Below are positions 40,656 through 50,863 of a DNA stretch of 58,514 nt, one piece after another. Source of the stretch: Bradyrhizobium sp. ARR65 (GTDB lineage Bacteria > Pseudomonadota > Alphaproteobacteria > Rhizobiales > Xanthobacteraceae); assembly GCF_000472385.1 (NCBI RefSeq), contig NZ_AWZU01000053.1, positions 238 through 58,751 of the forward strand. Reading direction: 5' to 3'. The notes under the pieces are model-generated. The model was not told the DNA's origin and searched no databases. It saw only the letters and a program-made list of their open reading frames with translations. The first letter of the stretch is position 1, and every line of letters begins with the position of its first letter. Both the position numbers and the translations under genes were made by a program.

Positions 40656-40922
40656 ATGTTTCAGGGTTTGATCGATCAGGATGCGGCGACGCCGGTTGCG
40701 GCGACTGCGATCCCGGACCTGTTGTTCGAGCGCGGCTTGTACTGGGCGAGCGGCCGCTCTGGCCTCGTCGATCTCGTAGCCGCCCACAAATGGTTCAACC
40801 TGGCGGCGCTCAAGGGTCGCGGCGATGGGATCGCGCTTCGCCGCGAGGTCGCCGAGCAGATGTCCGACGAAGAGATTGCTCGCGCCCAGCGCGAAGCCCG
40901 CGCCTGGATCAGCGCGCATTGA
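40656..40922 (+). CDS. Small Sel1-repeat-like protein (88 aa)
   Basis: ATG 40656 with AGGGGAG upstream. The middle (LLFERGLYWASGRSGLVDLVAAHKWFNLAALKG) matches one Sel1/TPR-like repeat. RREVAEQMSDEEIARAQREARAWISAH is the usual helix after the last repeat. No signal peptide. Similar short single-repeat proteins are common in Bradyrhizobium; the function is unknown, perhaps protein-protein interaction. Confidence 0.78.
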   Translation: MFQGLIDQDAATPVAATAIPDLLFERGLYWASGRSGLVDLVAAHKWFNLAALKGRGDGIALRREVAEQMSDEEIARAQREARAWISAH

Positions 40923-41118
40923 GCCGCGCGGCTGTAGCGGCTGAGTACGAGAGCGGCGCCTTGCGCCGCGCGTACCGTTACGAGCGTGCTTTCGTTTAAG
41001 CTTGGGCCGTCGGGATGAAAGGCCGGACAGCAACGAGAATGAACGCGGCGATCGTTGCATCGATCTCGGGATGACGGCTTTACAATAGAACCGGCGCGCG
41101 GCGCGAGGCAGCGCCTCG

Positions 41119-41245
41119 TTAGCGGTCGGTGCTTGTATGAATGATATTTTCAAACAGCCGTTTCTTGGCAATGCCTTTCCGGAGCCTGACTTGAAATAGC
41201 GCTCGAGTTTGCGAGCGGCAACCTCGTCAGCAACTGCGATGTATG
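41119..41245 (-). pseudogene. C-terminal remnant of a GIY-YIG nuclease-domain protein
   Basis: On the minus strand one frame gives SYIAVADEVAARKLERYFKSGSGKA, the conserved end of GIY-YIG proteins (usually YVAFADE...FERYLKSGSGRAFAKKRL). After one missing base the family ending continues in the next frame as AKKRLFENIIH to the TAA at 41119. The N-terminal GIY-YIG motif itself is not present. So this is a 5'-truncated, frameshifted relic. Confidence 0.65.
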
Positions 41246-42007
41246 AGCGAACGTGTCGGCCGCAACCCCCTCCGCGACGAGCACTAGGCCAAGGCCGTGG
41301 CTTCCAGCAAACCTTGAAGGGCGTCGGTGGAGGAGGACATGCCGAGCGTGGACCGGCGGTAGCGGTGACTCGGAGTGTCTCATCCGACTCGCCCGCGTCT
41401 AGCGAGCGTGAGATACTCTTCACACTGGCCGGGGAAGCTATGGGCCCGATCTCCCTGGAAAGGCTCGCCGGCTCCATCCCGGCGCCGGTATAGGACTGGC
41501 CGCCGCTTTCAAACCCGAAGAGCCAATGGGCGCGCCGATCCAGCCGGCAGCACAGAGTCCAAATGGTCGGTCAGAAGCTCTCGCCTCGCCACCACCGGCC
41601 ACCTCCGAACCGAGCGGCGTCTCTATGGCCTGCTCAACCACGTTGCAGCGGGTGTCTCACTGTCTCATCTGACTCGCCTGACTCGGCGTCGGTTTGGTAC
41701 AGCCTCTAATCTAGAACATCAGCATCGGGTTGGTGCAGCGCTTGCCCTCGAAGGGCTGATCTCGTCGCCCCGTTCTCTGGTGTCTCACTGTCTCACTCAC
41801 TGACTCGCTGTGCCACTTAATCGGTGAGACGCGAGAGGATTAATCACTCCAGTGCCATGTAGCGGCCTGACCGTCCTAACGCCCTATCTAGCAAAAATGT
41901 CACAGGCTGCGCCTATAATCTAAAATCGTGTGCGTCGTTCCGAGAAGTACATATGACGCTTTTGCAAGCTGGTACTGACGGCACGGACTGTGGGACGAGG
42001 TAATTTC
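41246..42007. other. Gene-poor stretch with a recurring GTCTCATC motif
   Basis: The motif GTCTCATCYGACTCGCC appears at about 41376-41393 and 41662-41678 and in altered form at 41788-41810. A perfect TATAAT lies at 41914-41919 without a clear -35. No gene is supportable here; the STN gene's promoter should lie near the end. Confidence 0.45.
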
Positions 42008-42773
42008 ATGAGGGGCTTAGGGACTTGCCCTGATCTTGGCGACCGCGGATCATATGGGGTCCTTGTCATAGCCTATTTGGCTTGTGTGCTTCTCGTGGCC
42101 TGTTCTGCAGCGGGGATATTGGCACTGCCGGCCTCTGCGTCGGAACAGGAACGCGTTGAGGGTCGGGCCGACGCGATCACGCTCAACATTCCCGGCCAGC
42201 CGTTGGCAAAGGCGCTTGCCGCTTTTGGTGCAGCGACCGGTTTTGAAGTCATCGTCGATGGACGTCAGACGCAAAATCTTGTCTCCTCACCGGTTGCAGG
42301 CAACATGTCTCCGGACGAAGCGCTACGAGTGCTGCTCGAAGGAACGGGATTGACGGTGCGCGATTACACGCCGGGTAACGTAAGGCTAGTGGCCGCGCCC
42401 GCCTTGACGGGCGACACTGAGTTCTCCCCGGCCAGGTCTCCTCACGCTTCTTATTTTTTATTTTGCGGCAATACAGCAAATGGTTCTGCAAACGATCTGC
42501 GGCATCGACGCCGACCTGCCGGATGCTCAGCGGCTCGCGATCACGCTATGGATCACAACTTCGGGCGGGGTTGCTCGCGTCAAGCTGCTTGACAGCTTTG
42601 GTGAGCGTCGGCGCGACGCGGCGCTCAGCGCCGCTTTTGAGCGCGGCGATGTCGGTTCGCCTCCGCCGGCGGGCTTGAAGCAGCCAATCACGCTGGTGGT
42701 CCGGCCGCTGCCGTCTCGGAACGGCAGTGACTGCAGCAGTGCCGGCTCCGAAACACGCCGCGCGTCGAACTAG
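42008..42773 (+). pseudogene. STN-domain (secretin/TonB N-terminus) signalling protein, frameshifted by 7-bp duplication
   Basis: ATG 42008 with ACGAGG upstream. A hydrophobic export segment (VLVIAYLACVLLVACSAAGILALPASA) precedes an STN domain: ITLNIPGQPLAKALAAFGAATGFEVIVDG, then MSPDEALRVLLEGTGLTVRDYTPGNVRLVA. At 42451-42464 TTATTTT is present twice in tandem. Removing one copy joins HASYF to AAIQQMVLQTICGIDADLPDAQRLAITLWI in the next frame, ending at 42773. As it stands, the frame runs into unrelated residues to 42592. These proteins act with ECF sigma factors in surface signalling. Confidence 0.8.
42451..42464. repeat. 7-bp tandem duplication TTATTTT
   Basis: Two directly adjacent copies (42451-42457, 42458-42464). 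The extra seven bases explain the reading-frame break in the STN gene exactly, and both flanking frames are clean. Confidence 0.9.
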
Positions 42774-42782
42774 CATGGTGGG

Positions 42783-43104
42783 ATGTATCTGATCATGGAC
42801 GACGATCGTCGCCTGCCGCTGCGCCAACTGCTCACGATCAGGTACGAAGAATTGAGACGCAAGCTGACGCGACGGCTGGGCTCGGCCGAGACCGCGGCCG
42901 AAGTGTTGCACGAGACCTATTTGCGTCTGGGCGGTGTGGCTGAACTCGGGCGCGTGCGCAATCCCGGCGGCTTGCTGTATCGCATCGCGCTTAACGTCGC
43001 GATGGACGGCTACCGTTCCGATGCCCGCTGGCTGCGGCGCGCGGAACTCGAAGCGCTGACGCATGTGGAGGAAGACCAATTGACGCCGGAGCGGATCGTC
43101 CTGA
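42783..43104 (+). pseudogene. FecI-type ECF sigma factor, truncated after region 2
   Basis: ATG 42783 (or 42795). LRQLLTIRYEELRRKLTRRLGSAETAAEVLHETYLRLGG and NPGGLLYRIALNVAMDGYRSDARWLRRAELEAL form sigma region 2 of FecI-like factors. The family resemblance stops near PERIVLTR at 43104. Beyond that the frame (open to 43367) is out-of-frame adhesin sequence, so region 4 for -35 recognition is gone. It lies nine bases after the STN frame, the expected place for a signalling operon. Confidence 0.78.
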
Positions 43105-46100
43105 CGCGACTTCCTGATCGCAAATGCGGCGCTGTTCGGCGGCGTGCGGCCGCTGCTGCCGGCGGACGGCAAGACGCTGGCGCTGAAGTTCGAGACGCCT
43201 TCCGCTTCCACGGCGCAGCTCGGCCAGCCACTGTCCTTCGACGGGACGGCGCTGTTCCAGGCCGCCCAAGGCGGATTTGCCGGCCAGTTGATCATGCAGG
43301 GCGTCGGCGAGATCTATGCCGATGCGCCGACCGCGGGCTTCGCCGGCGTGTCGATCCGTGCAGCTGAGATCGATGCCATCGCCGCACCGCGGCTGATGAT
43401 CAACGGCTACGAAGGCATCATAAACGGCGTGCTGAGCTTCGAGGGCGGCAGCGACCTCTTCATCCGCGACGGCGTGACGCTCAGCGCGAGCGAACTCTTC
43501 CTGGTGGGCGGCAACATCACCATCGGCAACAACGTCACGCTCAGCACGGTCGGGCAGGGGCCTGCGCCGTTCGATTCCACCTCCCTTGGCACGAGTTATA
43601 CCACCGCCTTCGGCACGACAGTGCTGGCGCTGTCCAACGGCGATCTCGAATTCCTCGGCTCGAACGGGGGCTCCGGCTCGATCACCATCGGGGCCGGCTC
43701 ACAGCTCTTCTCCGAGGGCACGCTGGCCTTCGCCACCAATGGTGCGTCGAGCATCGATCCGACAGCGCATTTCGGGTCGCGCAACATCACCCTTGCGGTC
43801 GGCAGCATCAATGTCGGCGACAGCGCCGCGGTTGCGGCGGCCGGCGCGCCGGCCGGCTTCCTGTTCAATCAGGCCCTGTTCATCCTCGTCAACGGCGATC
43901 CCAGCCATGCCGCGCCCGCGCTGCAAAAGATCACGCTGAGCGCCGCGAGCTCGATCAACCTGTTCGGCTCGACCGGCCTCGACGCCACCGGCACCGGCAT
44001 CGACCTCGTGCTGAACACGCCCGCCATTTACGGCTACGGCGCCGCCGGCGACACCGCGACCATTGCCGCCGGCACGATCACCTGGAACGGCATCGCCGGG
44101 GCGACGCCGCCGGCGCTCGGGGGCGGCGGTCTCGGGAGCGGCCTGGGTACGCTCGATCTCGTCGCCAGCGAGATCGAGTTCGGCAAGTTCGTCTCGTTGG
44201 ATACCACCAACCCGAGCCGGGTCATCTACGGCTTCGGCAATGTCGATATCAGCGCCAGCTCGCAAATCGTCTCCGCCGGCAACAGCTCGCTCTATGTTTA
44301 TCAGGCGCCGAGCGCGGCGGCCGGCGCGGTGTTCGGCCAGAGCGGCAGCGGCGGTGATCTGACGTTATCGACGCCGCTCCTGACCGGCGTGCAAAAATCG
44401 ATCATGGCCTATGCGGCCGGTGGCGCGCTCAGCGTCACCGTGCCTGCGGGGCTTGCGCCGAGTGCGGCGACCTCGACCGTCTCCGGCGCCGAGATCGACC
44501 TGACCGGGGACAGCGTCGCCATCGCGAGCACTATCCTGCTGCCGAGCGGCAAGCTGGTGGTGAACGCGACCAACGACATCACGCTCGGCGGCAGCGGCCG
44601 TATCGATCTCTCCGGCCATCCCTCGATGATCCAGAAGGCGACGGTCTATGGCTTCGGCGGCACGGTGATCTTCACCAGCGCGCGGGGAAACGTGACGCAG
44701 GCTTCCGGCGCGGTGATCGATGTCTCCGCTACCGATGCCAATGCCGGCTCGATCACCGTCGCCGCGGGCAAGGGCAATGTCTCGCTCGGAGGCAGCCTCG
44801 TGGGCAGCGCGACCGGCAACAACACCAGTGGCGACTTCAGCGTCACCGCCGGCGCGCTTGCCGACTTTGCCGGCCTCAACACCATTTTGAGCAACGGCGG
44901 CTTCTTCGACGCCCGCAGTTTCGATATCAAGAGCGGGGATCTGACCATCGGCGACGGCGTCAAGGCGCATAGCGTCACCGTCTCCATGGACGGTGGAAGC
45001 TTGACGGTCAGCGGCACCATCGATGCCTCGGGCGCGGCGCCGGGCACGATCCGGCTGTCCGCCCTCAACGACCTGATCCTGGATCCCGCCGCCGTGCTCG
45101 ATGCTCATGGCACGGTGCTGCAGGCCGACTCTTACGGCCAGCCGATCGAGGCCAAGAACCGCGGTCATGTCGAACTCACCACGACGGCGGGAACGCTGAC
45201 GTTCGGGCCCAACGCGACAATCGATCTGTTGACGCCCGACGGCGTTGCCTATGGCGACATCGTGCTCAACGCGCCGCGGCTCGTCGGCTCGGCGGGAGGG
45301 GCCAGCGCCACCGGGGCGGGGGCGCCGGTCAACGCCACCGGCAACGACATCGCGATAGGGGCAGCGGGGCCGCTGACTATTGTCGGCGCGCGAAGCATCG
45401 CGCTCAATGGCTTCGCCCGCTATGCCGATGCGCCGTCCGATCCCAACGACCCCAACGGCCAGGTCATCACGCAAGCGTGGCTCGATCTGGTCGACCAGGA
45501 CAGCACGGGGTTCGTGAACGGCGCGCTCGCCAACAGCAATCTCATGGGACGGCTGGCGGGCTTGACGGCCTTTGGCAGCGCGTTCCATTTGCGCCCGGGC
45601 GTCGAGATCGACAGCGCGACCGTGAACGGCAATCTCACCGTGTCGGGCGATATCGACCTTGCTGGCTATCGCTACGGCCCCAATGCCGACCGTACCCTTA
45701 ATTCGCCCAGCTACGGTGCGGGCGAACCGATCAGCCTTGTGATCCGGGCGGGCGGCAATCTGACGATTCAGGGGAGCATATCGGACGGCTTTCAGACGGC
45801 TTTGGCTGCTCCCGCCCTCTATTCGCCGATCGCCAACATCACCTTGAATCCTGTCTTTACTGTTATTGGCGCGACCTATGCGCTGAGCCCTGGTCAGACC
45901 GTGCAAACGAGCACCGCCTGGACTGTTCCAACGACCTGGGGGCTGGTCCTCCCCTTGTATCCGAGGGATCCGAGTGGCCATCGCTATGCCCTCGGGCAGA
46001 CCATTCCGGCCGGAACCATTTTGAGCTTCCTGCGCATTCCGGCTGCCGTGGCATCATCCGTCAACGGCATATTTGCCGCACCGTCAGCTTCCGCCATCCC

Positions 46101-49100
46101 GGCCGCAACCAGCGGTACGTTGCCCTGGGCCGCCATGTTGGCAAGCGGCTCGCAATCGGCGTCGCTACGACTGACGGCAGGCGCCGATCTTTCCGCCGCA
46201 GATCAGCGCGCGATGCAGCCAGTTGGCGCGCTCAATGGCGGTGGAAATCTGAGCCTCAACGATCCCGCCTACAATGCGTCCGTGAATGGCACCTTCTTCA
46301 GCGTGGTTCGCACCGGCACCGGCAGCCTCGAACTCCTTGCTGGCGGCAGCTTCAGCGAGGCGACCCCGTACGGCGTCTATACTGCCGGCACGCAATCCGC
46401 CCCGGCTCTGGTCAACGGCAGCAATCCCTACGACCTGGTCGGTACGATAAGAAGCGGCCTCACGCATGCTTGGTATCCGGAACATGGCGGCGATTTGCTG
46501 CTCGTAGCGCAGCAGGATGTCACGGGCTATATCGCAACTGCGGACAACACTTACCGTTATGTCGACACGGATCGAATCGCCAACTGGCTCCAACGCCAGG
46601 GTGGCGGCGGTCTGTCCTCGGATCCCACGGCGTGGTGGATCAATTTCGGCACCTTTGCCAGGGCCAATCCAAATGCGTCGGGCAGTTCGCTCGTTGGCTT
46701 CCAGGGGATCGGCACTCTCGGTGGCGGCAATCTGACGGTGATCGCGGGCCGCAACGCGGGCGCATCCGATGGCAGCGACGCAAACACCTCGACCGGGCTC
46801 GATATTGCGGTCGCTTCGACCGGGCGCTTGTTGCCGAATGGAGCGCTACTTCAGACCGGCGGCGGCGACCTGACGCTCAGCGTCGGAGGCGTTCTCAATT
46901 CCATGAGTCCATTGAGCGCGTCGAGCTTGCCTTCCGATTCCTTCGGTTCAATCGCCGATCTGCGGGGGGATATAACCGTTGCGGCCGGAGCGCTCGGAGT
47001 TGTAGCGCAAAATCAGAGGGCCGCGAATTTCAGTTCGCTTGATCCGCGCACGCTTGATCCATCGACGTTCAAGGACTCGATGAAAACGCCCGGTCCGACG
47101 TTCGCGCTGGGCGACGGCATCGTCGACATCACGACGCGCGGCGACCTGGTGTTTGGCGGCGCCAGCGATCCCGGCATGGCGGCGCCGGTAAACGTGAACG
47201 GCATACCCTACGCACAGCCCAATGCGGACGGACTGCCCATGACCATCACCGGAGGTGGAGTTACCAATTTCACTCTTTGGACTCCATCCACTGCGATCAG
47301 CCTGTACGCGGCGGGCGGCGACGTGGCGCCGCTGGCTGGGGATACCACGGGCCAACAGAACGCAAACGGCTTCTACCCGGGGACGCTGATTGCAGCAGCC
47401 GCCAACGGCGATATCCGTTTCGGCGGATTCGCCATGGAGATGATACCATCACCGTTCGGCCAGCTCGAGTTGCTGGCGGCAGGGTCGATCTACGGGTCGG
47501 GTCAGGTGGTGGCGATGTCGGGTGCGGACATGAGCACGCTCGCGACGCCGTTCCGTCCGGTGTTCTCTCCCAGCGTACAGACCATGAACGCCTCGCCGAA
47601 CGCCGCCTATCGCGTCAACCCTTTCAATCCGATCGCCTTCGGGGAAGACACGCCCAGCTCCAACCTACATGAAGCGGACACTCAGCCCGCGCTGGTCTAT
47701 GCCGGCATCGATATCGACGATCTCACGCTCGGGACGACGCAGCTCATGAATCGTAGTGCGTCGAAAGGCTTTGTTCCGACCCACACCAACTGGTACCTCG
47801 CAGCGAAGCCGTTCGAGGTGATCGCCGGCCGCGACATCGTCGGCACGGGCGCGGTGCCGGACGTGTTCCTGAACACCAGCGCCAGCGGCATTTCGTTCAT
47901 GCAAGCCGGCCGCGACATCATCTACCAGTCGGTCGACATCCTCGGTCCGGGCCTGCTTCAGATGCAGGCTGGCCGCAACCTGTACCAGGGCTATTACGGC
48001 TCGCTCACCAGCGTGGGTGACGTGGTGAACCCCGGTAACACCGCGGGTGGCGCCGGCATCACCGTGCTGACCGGCGTCGGTGCGAACGGTCCCGACTACA
48101 CCGATTTCGCCAAGCTGTATTTCGATCCCGCCAATCAGTTGGCGAGCAACGGCACGCCGCTCGCGGGCAGCGGCAAGGTGGCCAAAACCTATGATCAGGA
48201 GCTGCGGAACTGGCTGAAGCAGCGCTTCGGCTATGCCGCAACCTCTGCGGCCGATGCGCTCGCCTACTTCCTCGCGCTGCCGAGCGAGCAGCAGGGCGTG
48301 TTCGTGCGCGACATCTTCTACAAAGAACTCACCCTCGGCGGCCGCGAGTACAACGATCCCACGAGTTCGCGTTACCGAAGCTATCTGCGCGGCCGCGACG
48401 CGATCGCGACGCTGTTCCCGGATCAGGACGCTCAGGGCAAGCCGATCACCTATTCGGGCGGGCTCACGATGTTCAGCGGCTTCGTCAAGAGCAGTTCGGG
48501 CGCGACCTATTTGGCTGATGCGGGCATCCATGCCCAGGGAGGCGGCGCGATCCAGATCCTCGATCCGGGCGGGCAGACCATCCTCAGCGTGGAAGGCGTC
48601 GCGCCCGGCGCGGCTGCCGGCCTGATCACGCAGCGACAGAACAGCGATATCGACATCTATTCGCTCGGCAGCATCCTGCTCGGCCAAAGCCGCATCATGA
48701 CCACCTTCGGCGGCAATATTCTCGCTTGGTCTGCGACCGGCGACATCAACGCCGGCAACGGTTCGAAGACGACGACGATCTTCACCCCGCCGCTGCTCAG
48801 CTACGACAATTACGGTAATGTCACGCTCTCGCCGCCCACGCCGGCGAGCGGCGCGGGCATCGCCGCGCTCGCGACCATCCCGGGCACACCGTCGAGCAAC
48901 GTGGACCTGATCGCGCCGCTCGGCACCATCGATGCAGGCGAGGCCGGCATCCGCGTCTCCGGCAACCTCAACCTCGCCGCGCTGCAAGTCGTCAATGCCG
49001 CCAACATCCAGGTGCAGGGGACATCGACCGGTCTTCCGACCGTGGCGGCGCCGACCGGCCAGCTGTCGCTCTCCGCCAACACCACTGTGGCAACCCAGCA

Positions 49101-49347
49101 GGCAACCGCGCCCACGCAGCCGAGCAACAACGGCCAACCTTCAGTCATCATCGTCGAGGTGCTGGGCTATGGCGGGGGTGACACGGGTAACGAGGGCCAA
49201 CAGCCATCGGATCAAAGACGCAAGGGTGATGGTAGGCAGACCTACAATCTGAACAGCCCGGTGCAGGTTATCGGCAGCGGCGAGCTCACCGTGGGCCAGA
49301 AGCGCCAACTCACGCTGCCAGAACAGCAGAAGTATGACGCGCCTTGA
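43105..49347 (+). pseudogene. 5'-truncated filamentous haemagglutinin-family (DUF3739) protein
   Basis: An uninterrupted frame follows the stop at 43102 and runs 2,080 codons. The first possible start is GTG 43144 (2,067 residues). There is no signal peptide and no TPS secretion domain, which normally form the first 300 residues. The body is Gly/Ser/Ala/Thr-rich beta-helix repeat sequence (LTLSTPLLTG, ITLGGSGRIDLSG, GGSLTVSGTIDASG). The last 700 residues carry the DUF3739 features GRDIVGTG, ISFMQAGRDIIYQS, DFAKLYFDP, VRDIFYKELTLGGREYND and DLIAPLGTIDAGEAGIRVSG. Full-length relatives run to about 4,000 residues. Without a leader the product could not be exported. Confidence 0.85.
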
Positions 49348-49623
49348 GAGCCGCCGGAACGTGCTGGTGCCTGAATTCTCCTGCTGTTTGTCGTAGCATG
49401 GCTGCCGTCGGCAATGGCACAGGAGCGAACGGCCGCGCCGAAAGATCGCGAGGCCTATCGGAATCCAGCCGATCTGAGGCTCTTGCCATCTGCTATCGGA
49501 TTGTGGAGCCGATGCTTCCACCGCCGACGATACAACTGCGCCACGACTGCCACTTGCAGCTCTTGCCATATTTCACCGCGCCACCGCGAAGGATGGCGCG
49601 GGGCGAGGCGCGGCTGGCGGTGA
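49334..49623 (+). pseudogene. Degenerate small secreted-protein gene
   Basis: ATG 49334 overlaps the adhesin stop and reads MTRLESRRNVLVP. A one-frame shift near 49370 then gives LLLFVVAWLPSAMAQERTAAPKDREAYRNPADLRLLPSAIG, a clear signal peptide with AMA cleavage, to the stop at 49623. The two pieces together look like the beginning of an exported protein. The later part (Cys/His/Arg-rich) looks eroded. Family unknown. Confidence 0.4.
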
Positions 49624-49680
49624 AGCATGGTGCGACGGCCGGCTCAGCGCGATTCTGATTCTGAACTGATTTGTCGCGAT

Positions 49681-49819
49681 CGCAACTTCCGCCGCTTCAG
49701 TCGCTGGAGCGCCAAAGGGGTTGGTGGCGGGTGTTCGAAGCGCTGTCGGACGATCCCGACTTTGGACACCTGATCGTCGACTCGACCATCGTTCGCGCCC
49801 ACCAGCACGCGGCTCCTAG
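49681..49819 (+). mobile_element. IS5-family transposase fragment
   Basis: One frame gives NFRRFSRWSAKGV, and after a shift at the GGGGTTGG run the next gives WRVFEALSDDPDFGHLIVDSTIVRAHQHAA. That is the DDE-region start (DST) of IS5/IS427-type transposases. Both ends of the element are missing. It is a relic about 140 bases long. Confidence 0.72.
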
Positions 49820-49832
49820 GGCGCCGCTTTAC

Positions 49833-49950
49833 CTATAGCAGCCAGTGCACGACTGCGGCGCCGGCGCCAATGACCAGAGGCAATTGCGGCCACCACGATC
49901 AGCAGCGCGTAAGCGGGCGCGCTGTCGGACATGCGGAAACGGTCGCTCAT
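49833..49950 (-). pseudogene. Small membrane-protein gene with a one-base frameshift
   Basis: ATG 49950 has GGAG eight bases upstream and encodes MSDRFRMSDSAPAYALLIVVAAIA. An extra T near 49880 then breaks the frame; skipping it gives LVIGAGAAVVHWLL and a TAG at 49833. The intact peptide would be about 38 residues with one TM helix. Confidence 0.4.
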
Positions 49951-50080
49951 ACAAGCGTCTCCGCAATTTGATGCCGGTCGTGTTTTTCAGCGCCCTGGAC
50001 CGCAGCGAGTCGTGTGTCAGTGGGTTCAGGTGTGGGTAGAAAATCGAAAACCTCGATTCTCCGGGGATTTCCGCGAATTT

Positions 50081-50174
50081 TGGCGGAGACGGAGGGATTC
50101 GAACCCTCGATAGGGCTTTACAACCCTATAACGGTTTAGCAAACCGCCGCCTTCAGCCACTCGGCCACGTCTCC
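50081..50174 (-). tRNA. tRNA-Ser (anticodon GCU)
   Basis: On the minus strand it starts GGAGACG at 50174 and ends CGTCTCC-G-CCA at 50081, the CCA being encoded. The acceptor stem pairs 7/7. The anticodon is GCU (GCT in DNA, + strand AGC at 50138-50140) in the loop TTTGCTAAA. The long variable arm (ATAGGG/CCCTAT) is typical of serine tRNAs, and the T arm has GGTTCGAAT. It reads AGC/AGU codons. The gene borders the decayed adhesin region. Confidence 0.96.
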
Positions 50175-50863
50175 GGCAGGGTCGGTATGCCTGACGCTGC
50201 TCTGCGCCGCAAGCGGCAGATTGGCATGTCCCGCTTGTAATGTGCAGGGCCCGCCCGGATCGTGAATTCGGTCCATTGCTCCGGCCGGTGGAAACCGATT
50301 CTCGCCTCTCGGCCGCGGCTCCGGCGGAGCCGACGAACCGCCCGCGCGCGATCTGTCGGTCAGCGGCAACTCGTCGGCAGTCGGCCTGATCGGCGATGTC
50401 ATTGCGCTCATTATGACGGAGATCGCAGGGCGCCCTTCGATTCGCCGCTGATGCAATTGCGCCACGGGAGACGGCGCGAATGGCCGTTTGCACGGCGAAC
50501 CGGCACCGACAAGGGCCGCTTTAAAATCCTTCGAAAAAACAAAGGCTTGCGAAGAGGGCGCGATCACGATTGCGTGTTATTTGTGCAACACCCTTCGGAA
50601 AACGCGCTGCAGCACCGCGTTGGACGCGGTTCCTTTGTTGCTTGTGCATGGCCCTTCGGTAATTCTGAGATCGCGACGGAGGGGGGCATCCCGAAGTCGT
50701 CCCGTGTTTTCAGCTTGTCGCTTTACGTCCCTCGCGTTTCGCGGGTGTGTCCGAAGGCGCGATGAGACGCATGCGCGGGTCACGGGGACTAAGGGACCTG
50801 ACTTGGGGTGTTTCACCCAGTGGATCCGGAACCTTCCCTGATAGAGCAACTTGGAGGTTTAAC
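50175..50863. other. Leader/promoter region of the porin, no gene
   Basis: About 690 bases between tRNA-Ser and the porin. Frames here are short or antisense to the tRNA. A GGGGTG-TTT-CACCC hairpin lies near 50804-50817 in the likely 5' UTR. No convincing promoter boxes were found. Confidence 0.45.

Noticed and set aside
41899..41919. TGTCAC with TATAAT as an ECF-type promoter of the STN gene
   Set aside because: The spacing between the two boxes is only nine bases; the TATAAT alone is not enough.
44365..49137. Long minus-strand frames (44365-45981, 47665-49137)
   Set aside because: Antisense shadows of the adhesin gene, His/Arg/Asp-rich, without recognisable domains.
50026..50493. 155-codon minus-strand frame
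   Set aside because: Overlaps tRNA-Ser and has no coding character.
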